This document shows, one piece after another, positions 59,661-60,862 of a DNA stretch of 64,000 bases. The position numbers and the translations under genes were made by a program. The notes beneath the pieces are model-generated. The model did no database searches. It saw nothing but the letters and a program-made list of their open reading frames with translations, and was not told the origin of the DNA. Each line of letters starts with the position of its first letter. The stretch's first letter is position 1. Source of the stretch: Diphasiastrum complanatum (lineage: Eukaryota; Streptophyta; Lycopodiopsida; Lycopodiales; Lycopodiaceae); the NCBI GenBank assembly GCA_029204225.1, contig CM055100.1:9128713-9192712 (forward strand), read 5' to 3'.

Positions 59661-60439
59661 CCTCCTCCAATGCCAGCTGTAAGTATTGAGACCGCATTCT
59701 AAAAGGCACACTCAAAGTTTGCTATGAGACGAAACATAGTCTGGTCAATAATGCAGTTGATAATCCATAGGCCCTAGTTAAAGCTGGACACTTTGATTCT
59801 TTCTCCAGCAGAACTTTGTTTTTTGAAAGTCCAACTTTATTTGACAATTTTTCTAACCCCACATAAAGAAAAAGTAAGCTGGAAATTTCTTACAGATCGG
59901 TATTATTCATAAAACAAACATGAGGCAAATGGTTACTTCTTCTCTATATTGATCTCAAAGGTTGTGCATTATTTTTCCTTCAATTACTACGTTATTTTCA
60001 AAGATAAAAAAGTACATGTAATATTTCAGTAGAATATGCAAGTTCAGAATCACCACATATGTTTGTAGCAGTCAATTTTTTTTACTATTGCCTCTGCATT
60101 TTCCTTTTCATAACTAGCCACAAAATCATTAGATTTTCTGAAATGTTTCAAGACCTTGACTGCTTCTTTGGCCACTAAAATGCGTTCCACTATTTTGTTA
60201 TAGCGCTTCTTGAAAGCTTGTTGCTGACTATAGCAAAATATTCCTGTTTTTTTTGTATGCCAATAATCAGGAATAAAACTCATTTTGCAGAGTCCTTGAA
60301 GTTCTTTTGAATATGGGTTGTGTTTCTACAGGTTTTGGAAATTTTGGGGAATCAAGCAAGAGTAATAAGGGGCAAGCTTAATGGTCTTCACATTGATGAC
60401 GATATGATAGTCAATCAGTCTAATGGAGCATACGTGTAG
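534..60439 (+). CDS. SLP1: Shewanella-like protein phosphatase 1 (SLP1-type), nine-exon gene spanning about 60 kb
   Basis: Nine exons (534-894, 18825-18925, 24223-24336, 25766-25984, 29175-29310, 29809-29984, 30163-30251, 49083-49152, 60332-60439) join in phase to 1374 bases, that is 457 residues plus TAG. The product is a PPP-fold metallophosphatase of the bacterial-like SLP family, known in plants as chloroplast Ser/Thr phosphatases. Metal and phosphate motifs appear in order: GDLHG (residues 122-126), GDLLDRG (160-166), GNHE (195-198), HGG (303-305) and GHTP (389-392), then [11 protein letters not shown] (405-415) and a C-terminal VLEI..ARVIR segment typical of SLP1. About 115 N-terminal residues, rich in Ser, Arg and Leu, look like a plastid transit peptide. 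The total is longer than the roughly 390 residues usual for the family, mostly in that N-terminus. All introns are GT-AG. No disabling change is seen, so the gene is probably functional. Splicing across introns of 18 and 19 kb is inferred from phase and homology, not from RNA. Confidence 0.9.
895..2190. other. Intron 1, 5' part, no recognisable gene
   Basis: AT-rich intron sequence starting with the donor gtagtg. The longest open frame (1526-1221, minus) has no family features I recognise and no codon structure that convinces me. No repeat boundary could be placed here. Confidence 0.6.
2200..3451 (-). mobile_element. Decayed gypsy integrase fragment split by a MITE
   Basis: Read on the minus strand from 3451, the sequence shows [16 protein letters not shown] (the H-H half of the integrase zinc finger), [13 protein letters not shown] (the C-C half) and [19 protein letters not shown], then, after the MITE at 2291-3032, HRLTKM. 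This is the Ty3/gypsy zinc finger and start of the catalytic core. Stops and frame changes interrupt it, and no LTRs are attached. Homology after HRLTKM fades, so the lower limit is approximate. Confidence 0.7.
2291..3032. mobile_element. hAT-like MITE 1 (GAATCGCGATTC palindromes)
   Basis: The 742-bp element is flanked by a perfect 8-bp target duplication CTGTGAAC (2283-2290 and 3033-3040). Its ends are CATAGATGCACCG and, inverted at the right, CATAGATGCACTG. Clusters of the palindrome GAATCGCGATTC and variants lie just inside each end (2302-2350, 2961-3024). The middle is non-coding, with G-rich runs (2650-2790) and an A-run. It sits inside the gypsy integrase fragment, whose reading (WVVVHRLTKM) is restored if the element and one duplication copy are ignored. 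An 8-bp duplication is characteristic of hAT elements. Confidence 0.9.
3425..3502 (+). mobile_element. Older copia element C, 5' gag fragment (left of nested insertion)
   Basis: The + strand reads LDGTN*RVWKFKM..ILMDRE, the typical start of copia gag. It is cut at 3502 by copia A. The frame continues after the duplication at 15642 as [13 protein letters not shown], so both pieces are one older element. The 5' LTR of this element was not found. Confidence 0.7.
3503..3949 (-). repeat. Copia A 3' LTR
   Basis: The 447-bp LTR starts on the minus strand TGTTAGAAATAAATGACTAT and ends TTTCCTACA. It contains a (GA)n tract. Immediately inside is a purine tract AAGGAGGG (polypurine tract, minus strand). 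Confidence 0.93.
4013..7365 (-). pseudogene. Copia A pol: protease remnant, integrase, RT, RNase H
   Basis: In order on the minus strand these are: the GAG-pre-integrase region with [15 protein letters not shown] and C..C finger (about 6750-6640), the integrase core with DLVHSD, IDDFS and TDRGGE (6620-6365), [13 protein letters not shown]-type helix (6313 on), RT with [18 protein letters not shown] (about 5110) and [10 protein letters not shown] (4859), and RNase H with DSDWGGD (about 4370) and the 3' end at 4013. Stops or frameshifts occur near 6365, 5300, 4956 and 4230, and a short in-frame duplication near 7080-7140 repeats KNGSK. The element cannot make a full polyprotein. Confidence 0.9.
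7366..7789 (-). pseudogene. Copia A gag, C-terminal part with zinc knuckle
   Basis: This continues gag beyond the gypsy insertion: ..[20 protein letters not shown], a lysine/glycine-rich linker, then [14 protein letters not shown], a CX2CX4HX4C knuckle. A stop after GIDTSA replaces a codon that is open in copy B, so gag and protease are separated here. Confidence 0.88.
7795..8151 (+). repeat. Gypsy 5' LTR
   Basis: The 357-bp LTR starts TGTTACGAGCTCG and ends TCTATTACA. It contains a TATA-like CTCTATATC at about 8079 and inverted GGCCACGTCAG/CACGTGGCC motifs. It differs from the 3' LTR at two sites only. Confidence 0.96.
8153..8165 (+). promoter_or_regulatory. Gypsy primer-binding site
   Basis: TGGTATCAGAGCC lies one base inside the 5' LTR and is complementary to initiator tRNA-Met. 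The leader 8166-8924 is non-coding. Confidence 0.9.
8925..10862 (+). pseudogene. Gypsy gag-protease reading frame (645 codons)
   Basis: The ATG at 8925 opens gag with an acidic, coiled-coil-like N-terminus ([20 protein letters not shown]), the retrotransposon gag core ([16 protein letters not shown]) and a CCHC knuckle [14 protein letters not shown] at residues about 343-356. A pepsin-type protease follows with [12 protein letters not shown]. The usual motif is D-S/T-G, so the middle residue is altered to Asp. The frame then enters the RT N-terminus ([12 protein letters not shown]) and stops at TAA 10860-10862, where a one-base shift breaks the polyprotein. Confidence 0.9.
10863..11062 (+). 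pseudogene. Gypsy RT segment between two frame breaks
   Basis: This short segment, out of frame with both neighbours, reads [40 protein letters not shown] and [10 protein letters not shown], which is RT motifs 1-2. A small deletion close to 11055-11065 shifts it relative to the downstream frame. Confidence 0.88.
11063..13703 (+). pseudogene. Gypsy pol: RT, RNase H, integrase, chromodomain
   Basis: The uninterrupted frame (open from 11043, homologous from about 11063) reads [14 protein letters not shown], then FLDDILVYS (the catalytic Asp pair of RT), RNase H ([29 protein letters not shown]), the integrase HHCC finger (H..SAGHPGI..C..C), catalytic core ([35 protein letters not shown]) and a C-terminal chromodomain ([26 protein letters not shown]). 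The chromodomain places it among chromoviruses, whose integrase is thought to read heterochromatin marks. The stop is TAA at 13701-13703. This part is intact, but the upstream breaks cut it off from gag. Confidence 0.93.
13702..13714 (+). promoter_or_regulatory. Gypsy polypurine tract
   Basis: AAGGGGGAGGGAG lies directly before the 3' LTR and overlaps the pol stop codon. It is the plus-strand primer site. Confidence 0.88.
13715..14071 (+). repeat. Gypsy 3' LTR
   Basis: The 357-bp LTR is nearly identical to 7795-8151 and is followed by the duplicated CGAAG. Confidence 0.96.
14077..14500 (-). pseudogene. Copia A gag, N-terminal part
   Basis: The minus-strand reading [40 protein letters not shown] and [20 protein letters not shown] is copia gag (UBN2-type). 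A shift near 14500 puts the family's ATG (seen in copy B) out of frame, so the start is damaged. The gag is cut at 14077 by the gypsy insertion and resumes below 7790. The leader 14510-15180 is non-coding. Confidence 0.88.
15180..15192 (-). promoter_or_regulatory. Copia A primer-binding site
   Basis: The minus strand reads TGGTATCAGAGC directly after the LTR end, complementary to the 3' end of initiator-methionine tRNA, as usual in plant copia elements. Confidence 0.85.
15193..15641 (-). repeat. Copia A 5' LTR
   Basis: The 449-bp LTR pairs with 3503-3949. Differences are a few substitutions, a short GA-tract length change and a 2-bp indel. It is followed inward by the primer-binding site. 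Confidence 0.93.
15642..17240 (+). pseudogene. Older copia element C: gag, protease and integrase remnants
   Basis: This continues from 3502 across the copia A insertion: [29 protein letters not shown] (gag), the zinc knuckle [14 protein letters not shown] (about 16170-16215), a protease-like segment [14 protein letters not shown] where D-S-G has become [11 protein letters not shown], then integrase pieces [19 protein letters not shown] and [13 protein letters not shown] near 17110. Many stops and shifts are present, and RT and RNase H are missing. It is much older than the elements nested in it. Confidence 0.85.
17257..17661 (+). repeat. Probable gypsy-type LTR (solo or 3' remnant)
   Basis: A purine tract AAGGGGGGAAGAA is followed by TGTCATGCCCACG, the start typical of many plant gypsy LTRs. 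A plausible end is TTCCTGTGACA near 17661. No partner LTR or duplication was found, so limits are tentative. Confidence 0.5.
17690..18590 (-). pseudogene. Copia RT/RNase H fragment E (minus strand)
   Basis: The minus strand shows [10 protein letters not shown]-like and FEMKDLEITLM segments (RT), then LEKYNVGM and [18 protein letters not shown] (the linker to RNase H). Frames change often. It lies just before exon 2. It is a different copia lineage from elements A and B. Confidence 0.65.
18825..18925 (+). CDS. SLP1: SLP1-like exon 2 (GDLHG motif)
   Basis: The exon follows the acceptor ..caatag and ends before the donor gtaagc. It encodes (V)[18 protein letters not shown] and then a short segment ending WVGGST. 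D123 and H125 of GDLHG are the first metal ligands of the PPP fold. It enters in phase 1 and leaves in phase 0. Confidence 0.93.
18926..21400. other. Intron 2, first part, no recognisable gene
   Basis: AT-rich sequence with only short frames. Open frames at 20268-20474 (+) and 21403-21167 (-) match no family I know. No LTR or repeat boundary is clear. Confidence 0.5.
21400..22775 (+). mobile_element. Decayed, non-coding interior of an LTR element
   Basis: The stretch upstream of the LTR at 22776 ends in a purine-rich GAGGGCGGGAG tract, as expected of the 3' end of an LTR retrotransposon. No gag or pol motif is legible. The assignment rests on position only. Confidence 0.35.
22776..23130 (+). 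repeat. LTR, related to the solo LTR at 47859
   Basis: It starts TGTTATGGACA after a purine tract. It shares several blocks with 47859-48232, including TTGTAGGGAAGTT..GGAGAT and the segment around AATTGGAAATCTTG. The right end is not clear. Confidence 0.55.
23280..23930. repeat. G-rich minisatellite-like tract
   Basis: The + strand is rich in runs of three or more G. Repeated blocks include AGTGCAGGGGGTGGACAGGC at about 23494 and about 23556 and CAGCGAGG repeats to 23830. Both strands carry long open frames of Gly/Gln or Pro/Leu composition that reflect the repeat rather than a protein. The complementary strand resembles the CCCC/GCGACCCCC-rich 5' end of the LINE at 55260, so a LINE-derived origin is possible. 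The tract ends near the (GA)n at 24027. Confidence 0.6.
24027..24067. repeat. (GA)n microsatellite
   Basis: About 20 GA units, 155 bases before exon 3. Confidence 0.95.
24223..24336 (+). CDS. SLP1: SLP1-like exon 3 (GDxxDRG motif)
   Basis: The exon lies between acceptor gttgcag and donor gtgagt and has exactly 38 codons. It encodes [19 protein letters not shown] and onward to GGAVFQ. GDLLDRG supplies a bridging metal ligand (D161) and the catalytic-site Asp-Arg pair. It runs directly into the GNHE exon in phase 0. Confidence 0.95.
24337..25765. other. Intron 3, no element recognised
   Basis: Ordinary AT-rich intron of 1.4 kb between exons 3 and 4, with no recognisable coding or repeat feature. 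Confidence 0.6.
25766..25984 (+). CDS. SLP1: SLP1-like exon 4 (GNHE motif)
   Basis: The exon has 73 codons after the acceptor tttgtttcag and before the donor gtgcac. It starts [20 protein letters not shown], giving the GNHE metal-binding and catalytic motif, followed by the acidic insert and the Trp-rich stretch (WLPVWNFWK) that precede the KG(V)xAR segment in SLP proteins. The gtgcac donor is not strong, but phase and homology support it. Confidence 0.93.
25985..26640. other. Intron 4, first part, no gene seen
   Basis: AT-rich sequence following the donor gtgcac. Nothing recognisable lies before the copia fragment. Confidence 0.5.
26640..27880 (-). pseudogene. Copia RT/RNase H fragment F (minus strand)
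   Basis: The minus strand reads [44 protein letters not shown] (RT start), [26 protein letters not shown] (the Tyr-x-Asp-Asp box) and, further on, [18 protein letters not shown] (RNase H). Stops and shifts break it. No LTRs are visible. It lies in intron 4 and abuts a gypsy fragment of opposite orientation at about 27880. Confidence 0.82.
27890..28560 (+). pseudogene. Gypsy integrase fragment
   Basis: The + strand carries a decayed zinc-finger region (..[13 protein letters not shown]), then [20 protein letters not shown] and [18 protein letters not shown], then [11 protein letters not shown]-like sequence with stops. This is the gypsy integrase core. No LTRs are visible. Confidence 0.75.
28561..29174. 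other. Intron 4, last part, no gene seen
   Basis: AT-rich sequence up to the acceptor cggaaagcag. Short frames only. Confidence 0.5.
29175..29310 (+). CDS. SLP1: SLP1-like exon 5 (HGG motif)
   Basis: The exon lies between acceptor cggaaagcag and donor gtgagt. It encodes [19 protein letters not shown], then [20 protein letters not shown] and GVLPHH. H303 of HGG is the fourth conserved metal ligand region. An alternative acceptor six bases downstream (agatgcag) would drop Met-Gln in frame. It leaves in phase 1. Confidence 0.93.
29809..29984 (+). CDS. SLP1: SLP1-like exon 6 ([16 protein letters not shown] segment)
   Basis: After acceptor actttccag the split Val codon is completed, and the exon reads [17 protein letters not shown], then [20 protein letters not shown] and DRPDEQIK. 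This is the most SLP1-specific segment of the protein. The donor gtgttt is weak in consensus but in phase. The two following introns contrast in size at 178 bp and 18.8 kb. Confidence 0.93.
30163..30251 (+). CDS. SLP1: SLP1-like exon 7 (GHTP motif)
   Basis: After acceptor aacccag the exon encodes [20 protein letters not shown] and then [10 protein letters not shown]390 of GHTP is the last metal-binding histidine. Using the cag nine bases later would meet a stop at once, which fixes the acceptor. The exon ends TG before donor gtatga, and the Cys codon is completed 18.8 kb away at 49083. Confidence 0.92.
30653..30729. repeat. (CT)n microsatellite
   Basis: Nearly pure run of about 38 CT units, about 50 bases upstream of the GGAACGTA-type transposon arm. 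Confidence 0.97.
31173..31336. repeat. Direct duplication, period about 106 bp
   Basis: The segment beginning CATTTCCCTCTTCTTTGACT occurs at 31173 and again at 31279, each followed by about 35 more matching bases to TAGAATTT. Confidence 0.85.
31887..36048 (+). pseudogene. hAT transposase remnant: BED finger, DUF659-like core, dimerisation domain, AT-hook tail
   Basis: The ATG at 31887 begins [19 protein letters not shown] and a BED-type finger RC*YC..L..LKGHLFG. The residue between the two Cys is lost to a stop (TGA 31986-31988). After a Pro/Ser-rich stretch come [20 protein letters not shown] (32775) and the DUF659/RNase-H-like core [21 protein letters not shown] and [20 protein letters not shown] (33000-33290). 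The hAT dimerisation region is split over exons: [20 protein letters not shown] (about 34035) and, after an intron ending cacag, [20 protein letters not shown] (about 34225). A long acidic then proline-rich tail (34632-35700) ends in [10 protein letters not shown], an AT-hook (about 35785). Frame breaks and stops at 31986, 35544 and 35706 show it is dead. The acidic, AT-hook tail is not usual for hAT transposases. Confidence 0.8.
36625..36969 (-). pseudogene. Convergent small ORF of the hAT-like element
   Basis: From the ATG at 36969 (minus) the frame reads [20 protein letters not shown], then [11 protein letters not shown], a TAG at 36876-36874, and [20 protein letters not shown] to ..[10 protein letters not shown] and stop. 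This is 114 codons with one internal stop. It is highly charged, likely helical, with alternating Arg/Glu, an Ala/Pro/Val linker and an acidic end. I recognise no family. Its position inside the element's right end, facing the transposase, suggests an accessory protein of the transposon. Confidence 0.5.
37591..38077. other. Intron 7 spacer
   Basis: AT-rich, with no coding or repeat feature recognised. Confidence 0.5.
38078..39764 (-). pseudogene. LINE 2, 3' half (RT C-terminus, zinc finger, 3' UTR, GAAA tail)
   Basis: From 39764 downward the minus strand reads [20 protein letters not shown], then [49 protein letters not shown] and onward, ending with a CX2C..HX4-5C finger [13 protein letters not shown] (38805-38745). 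The 3' UTR ends in AATAAAG and (CTTT)n (38078-38113 on the + strand as GAAA repeats), matching the tail of LINE 1 at 59340. Copia B is inserted at 39764/45773. Stops and shifts are present. Confidence 0.85.
39765..40218 (+). repeat. Copia B 5' LTR
   Basis: It starts TGTTAAAAATTAATGACTAT and ends TTTCATACA. Relative to the 3' LTR it lacks about 16 bases (AGAGTACTTAGATGCT). It carries a (CT)n tract at 40095-40128. The primer-binding site after it is decayed to TGGTTTTAGAGC. Confidence 0.92.
40934..41896 (+). pseudogene. Copia B gag
   Basis: The ATG at 40934 opens [20 protein letters not shown], intact where copy A is damaged. A frameshift follows near 41095 (APHLVGHHH instead of PPRGSSSST) and another near 41375. 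The C-terminal frame 41483-41896 has the zinc knuckle [14 protein letters not shown]. Confidence 0.88.
41897..45185 (+). pseudogene. Copia B pol: protease, integrase, RT, RNase H
   Basis: The protease motif is [17 protein letters not shown] (about 41965), followed by [16 protein letters not shown]. The integrase finger is damaged near 42390-42490 and the core keeps DLVHSD and IDDFS. The frame 42807-43703 carries [22 protein letters not shown] 43815-44678 has [20 protein letters not shown] and [10 protein letters not shown]. RNase H 44736-45185 has [18 protein letters not shown] and ends at TAA. Short direct duplications sit at breaks, for example AAGGATCCTC near 42240 and CTTATGAAGAACC near 43740. 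Confidence 0.9.
45255..45772 (+). repeat. Copia B 3' LTR
   Basis: It starts TGTTAGAAATAAATGACTAT after a purine tract AAGAAGGG. It is longer than the 5' LTR mainly because of an expanded, once interrupted (CT)n tract at about 45600-45681. Confidence 0.93.
45773..46108 (-). pseudogene. LINE 2, upstream RT part
   Basis: The minus strand from 46108 reads [20 protein letters not shown] (RT motif A), [19 protein letters not shown] (motif B) and [17 protein letters not shown], where the catalytic YADD box has become YADN. It runs straight into 39764 once copia B is removed. Confidence 0.85.
46109..46511 (+). pseudogene. LINE 3 fragment, opposite orientation
   Basis: The + strand reads [40 protein letters not shown] and, in a second frame, [20 protein letters not shown], homologous to the RT C-terminal region at 39560-39260. 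It duplicates a segment already present in LINE 2, so it is a separate or rearranged copy, not a simple 5' inversion. Confidence 0.75.
46512..47490. other. Unassigned intron 7 sequence
   Basis: Higher-GC stretch at 46660-47350 with minus-strand frames (46846-46658, 47271-46969) of ordinary amino-acid composition. They could be remnants of a DNA-transposon gene, but I recognise no domain. Confidence 0.4.
47859..48232 (+). repeat. Solo LTR with GAGCA target duplication
   Basis: The 374-bp sequence starts TGTTATGGACATACATTATA and ends GTGATAACA, with perfect GAGCA at 47854-47858 and 48233-48237. The neighbouring repeat unit has the uninterrupted GCGAGCATTACATTC. A PBS-like TGGTATCAAAATC lies about 30 bases inside the right end, which is odd for a solo LTR. 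It is related to 22776-23130. Confidence 0.82.
48301..48752. mobile_element. hAT-like MITE 2 (GGATCGCGATCC palindromes)
   Basis: The 452-bp element has a perfect 8-bp duplication TTGTAGGC (48293-48300, 48753-48760). Ends are CTGAGTTGCAGCGGATCGCG and, inverted right, CAAAGATGCAGGCCGCGATC. The 16-bp palindrome GCGGATCGCGATCCGC starts the left cluster, and CGGATC units recur to 48395 and at 48690-48740. The middle is AT-rich and non-coding. The sibling repeat unit at about 47600 preserves the empty site. Confidence 0.92.
48861..49082. other. Intron 7, 3' end
   Basis: AT-rich sequence up to the acceptor cttcacag of exon 8. Nothing else is seen. Confidence 0.5.
49083..49152 (+). CDS. SLP1: SLP1-like exon 8 ([11 protein letters not shown] micro-exon)
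   Basis: This 70-base exon lies between acceptor cttcacag and donor gtttac. With the split codon it reads [20 protein letters not shown] and then ADPE. It matches the conserved SLP1 stretch after GHTP. It is isolated between two introns of 18.8 and 11.2 kb. The phase is exact on both sides. Confidence 0.92.
49153..52061 (-). mobile_element. Possible non-coding LTR-element interior (intron 8)
   Basis: This AT-rich, gene-free stretch lies on the inner side of the LTR at 52062-52707, whose primer-binding site points this way. It may be a large non-coding retrotransposon derivative or a decayed element. The second LTR was not found, so the lower limit is arbitrary. MITE 3 lies inside it. Confidence 0.35.
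50642..51054. mobile_element. hAT-like MITE 3 (GGTTC..GAACC palindromes)
   Basis: The 413-bp element has an 8-bp duplication CTTGTATG/CCTGTATG (50634-50641, 51055-51062, one mismatch). Ends are CATAGAACCCACGG and, inverted right, CATAGAATTAATGAACC. The near-palindrome CCACGGTTCCCGGAACCGTGG starts the left cluster, and GAACCGTACGGTTCTC and GAGCCGTGGTGAAC lie at the right. The core is AT-rich with repeated ATAGATTTCACAGA words. Confidence 0.88.
52062..52707 (-). repeat. LTR (minus strand) with primer-binding site
   Basis: The minus strand starts TGTGAAAAATGTTAACTAG and ends CTAATTTTTTCACA (TG..CA). Directly after it (52049-52061) comes TAGTATCAGAGC, one base from the tRNA-Met primer-binding consensus, so this is a 5' LTR. 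A TATA-like CTATAAATA lies at about 52436-52424. Confidence 0.7.
52708..55050. other. Intron 8 spacer
   Basis: AT-rich, with short frames only (for example 53726-53950) and no recognised domain. A (GT)n run with flanking GCGCG lies at 54506-54540. Confidence 0.5.
54506..54530. repeat. (GT)n microsatellite
   Basis: About 12 GT units followed by TACGCGCGAGCGCG. Confidence 0.93.
55051..55134. repeat. (CT)n microsatellite at LINE 1 5' junction
   Basis: A run of CT with GCTCGCTCGCTC variants. The same GCTCGCTCGCTCG word follows the CT run after the LINE tail (59415-59430), so it appears to be the target duplication of LINE 1. Confidence 0.85.
55260..56397 (+). pseudogene. LINE 1 ORF1, frameshifted
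   Basis: The ATG at 55260 opens a Ser/Thr/Pro-rich N-terminus with repeats of SDPLS(I/T), then a coiled-coil-like helix ([20 protein letters not shown] to ETAISNQ) and a nucleic-acid-binding RRM-like part. The frame is lost at about 56190. The C-terminus continues in another frame as [40 protein letters not shown] and [14 protein letters not shown]. The [12 protein letters not shown] motif is typical of plant L1-type ORF1 proteins, which bind LINE RNA. Confidence 0.82.
56449..58872 (+). CDS. LINE 1 ORF2: endonuclease and reverse transcriptase (C-terminus missing)
   Basis: The 807-codon frame begins [20 protein letters not shown], an apurinic-type endonuclease with [14 protein letters not shown] and SDHSYLSL. 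The RT follows: [74 protein letters not shown] and [11 protein letters not shown] with both catalytic Asp intact. It stops after [10 protein letters not shown] (TAG 58870-58872). LINE 2 continues there with [16 protein letters not shown] and a zinc finger, so the C-terminal part is lost here, apparently by an internal deletion. Endonuclease and RT appear intact, but full activity is unlikely without the C-terminus. Confidence 0.9.
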   Translation: MRLRLWNCNGIHSSATAGDFRDFCIEGDILLLTETHESPERGLPAVAGFCWFSTHRRATRALTDRGSGGVACLVRDIRPWVELVHTDERARYIWIRVDQTLTGLNRDLFLAVWYFPPDTSVFTSDEESPYLDISSDIIRYEERGYILLAGDFNARTGSRQTEFHRAEDDPQRIHALDWDDLGLRRRSADAEGPVTAYGELMLQLGEAHGLAIYNGLLQWPDSVDFTCFPHSEGSSVVDYFMGLPSLLPYISSFLIHRTLSDHSYLSLSIGFLHTPCASTFTPSEKTVYHYNPQKTPMYRETLSDLLTHFPYAATLADQSLFLVRTLHTSASLAFPSPLPKHLRHRPHNPWYDHECNQLHLNLIYARCHLPHLAKDLSRVYRRTTRRKKIAYEICQGKKMMDLLFSSSSRSFWQKFLSRAPPPRITDLSTWVIYATWLYTVPDTPPLPTHPYTCTSNIFSPDIVEEAIDRLNLHKAKDIDELEAELLKQAADILSPFLSFLFNRAITSGFPSPWSTNLIYPIHKGGDPMKADNYRTIMISHLFAKVYGSILQSEISTKMDTRALHAIGQAGFRPGYTTSDHVFTLRAIIEEAKARREHVYCCFVDFCKAFDSVPRHLLIRRLWDRGFQEDIIQAVVALYRRVIGRIQVSGVLSPEIESTIGVKQGCPLSPTLFGLYIDELEQVIRAEGGEGCTLDDLIIAILLYADDVVLLSKTREGPQRHPDALHSFCIQWGLSVNVAKIKVMVFNTFRSFMMRQELLWEEHPLEVVDSYTYLGVVFSSPTFSMRQAAFSRLRKGYASLVDLERLCF
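59341..59432. repeat. (CTTT)n tail and (CT)n run at LINE 1 3' end
   Basis: About seven CTTT units, then (CT)n and GCTCGCTCGCTCG. The CTTT repeats are the LINE tail and the CT part belongs to the duplicated target. Confidence 0.9.
59575..59658. repeat. (GT)n(GA)n compound microsatellite
   Basis: A GT run (59575-59602) passes directly into a GA run (59603-59658) with one GAGCGA interruption. Confidence 0.95.
60332..60439 (+). CDS. SLP1: SLP1-like exon 9 (C-terminus and stop)
   Basis: After acceptor tttctacag the exon encodes [20 protein letters not shown], then [15 protein letters not shown] and TAG. Joined to ..ADPE it restores the family's PEVLEI motif. The last 15 residues differ from typical SLP1 tails. 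Confidence 0.92.
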   Translation, partial: VLEILGNQARVIRGKLNGLHIDDDMIVNQSNGAYV

Positions 60440-60770
60440 CTAGTATGAGATTCAATCAAAGATATGGGGAATCAAATACTACCCCCCCCCAATACCTTTA
60501 CATTCAGTTTTAGATCAGTTATAGTTCAGCAAATACTTTCAGAAATTCGAAGATGGTTTCTGTAAAAAATCCAATGGAAGATTCATTTGTACATAAAGTT
60601 TGTACGATATTTAAGATTCATTCTTGTATATTATTTCTCATGATTTAGAGAAAATTTGTTGGCCCTTCGATATGCAATTGTATTTTGATGCGTAGAAATT
60701 TGAAGCTTGTAATGAAAAGCTTGACTTTGATCCATGTAGCCCTCCTTAAGGATAATCTGAAAAGCTTTTT

Positions 60771-60772
<2 letters not shown>
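60440..60772 (+). terminator. Presumed 3' UTR and polyadenylation region of SLP1-like gene
   Basis: AT-rich sequence after the TAG at 60437-60439. It contains T-rich and TTTGTA-type elements (60590-60700) and AATGAAAA near 60710, typical of diffuse plant poly(A) signals. The exact cleavage site cannot be read. Confidence 0.4.
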
Positions 60773-60811
<39 letters not shown>

Positions 60812-60862
60812 ATCTATATCACAGTTTCCAGATATAGACATGTGTGTGTGTGTGTGTGTGTG
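60773..60862. repeat. CA/TG inverted repeat (hairpin)
   Basis: (CA)18 is followed by CGTATCTATATC, a loop ACAGTTTCCA, then GATATAGACA and (TG)11. The inner 20-base arms match at about 18 positions, so a long hairpin can form about 330 bases after the stop codon. Confidence 0.85.
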
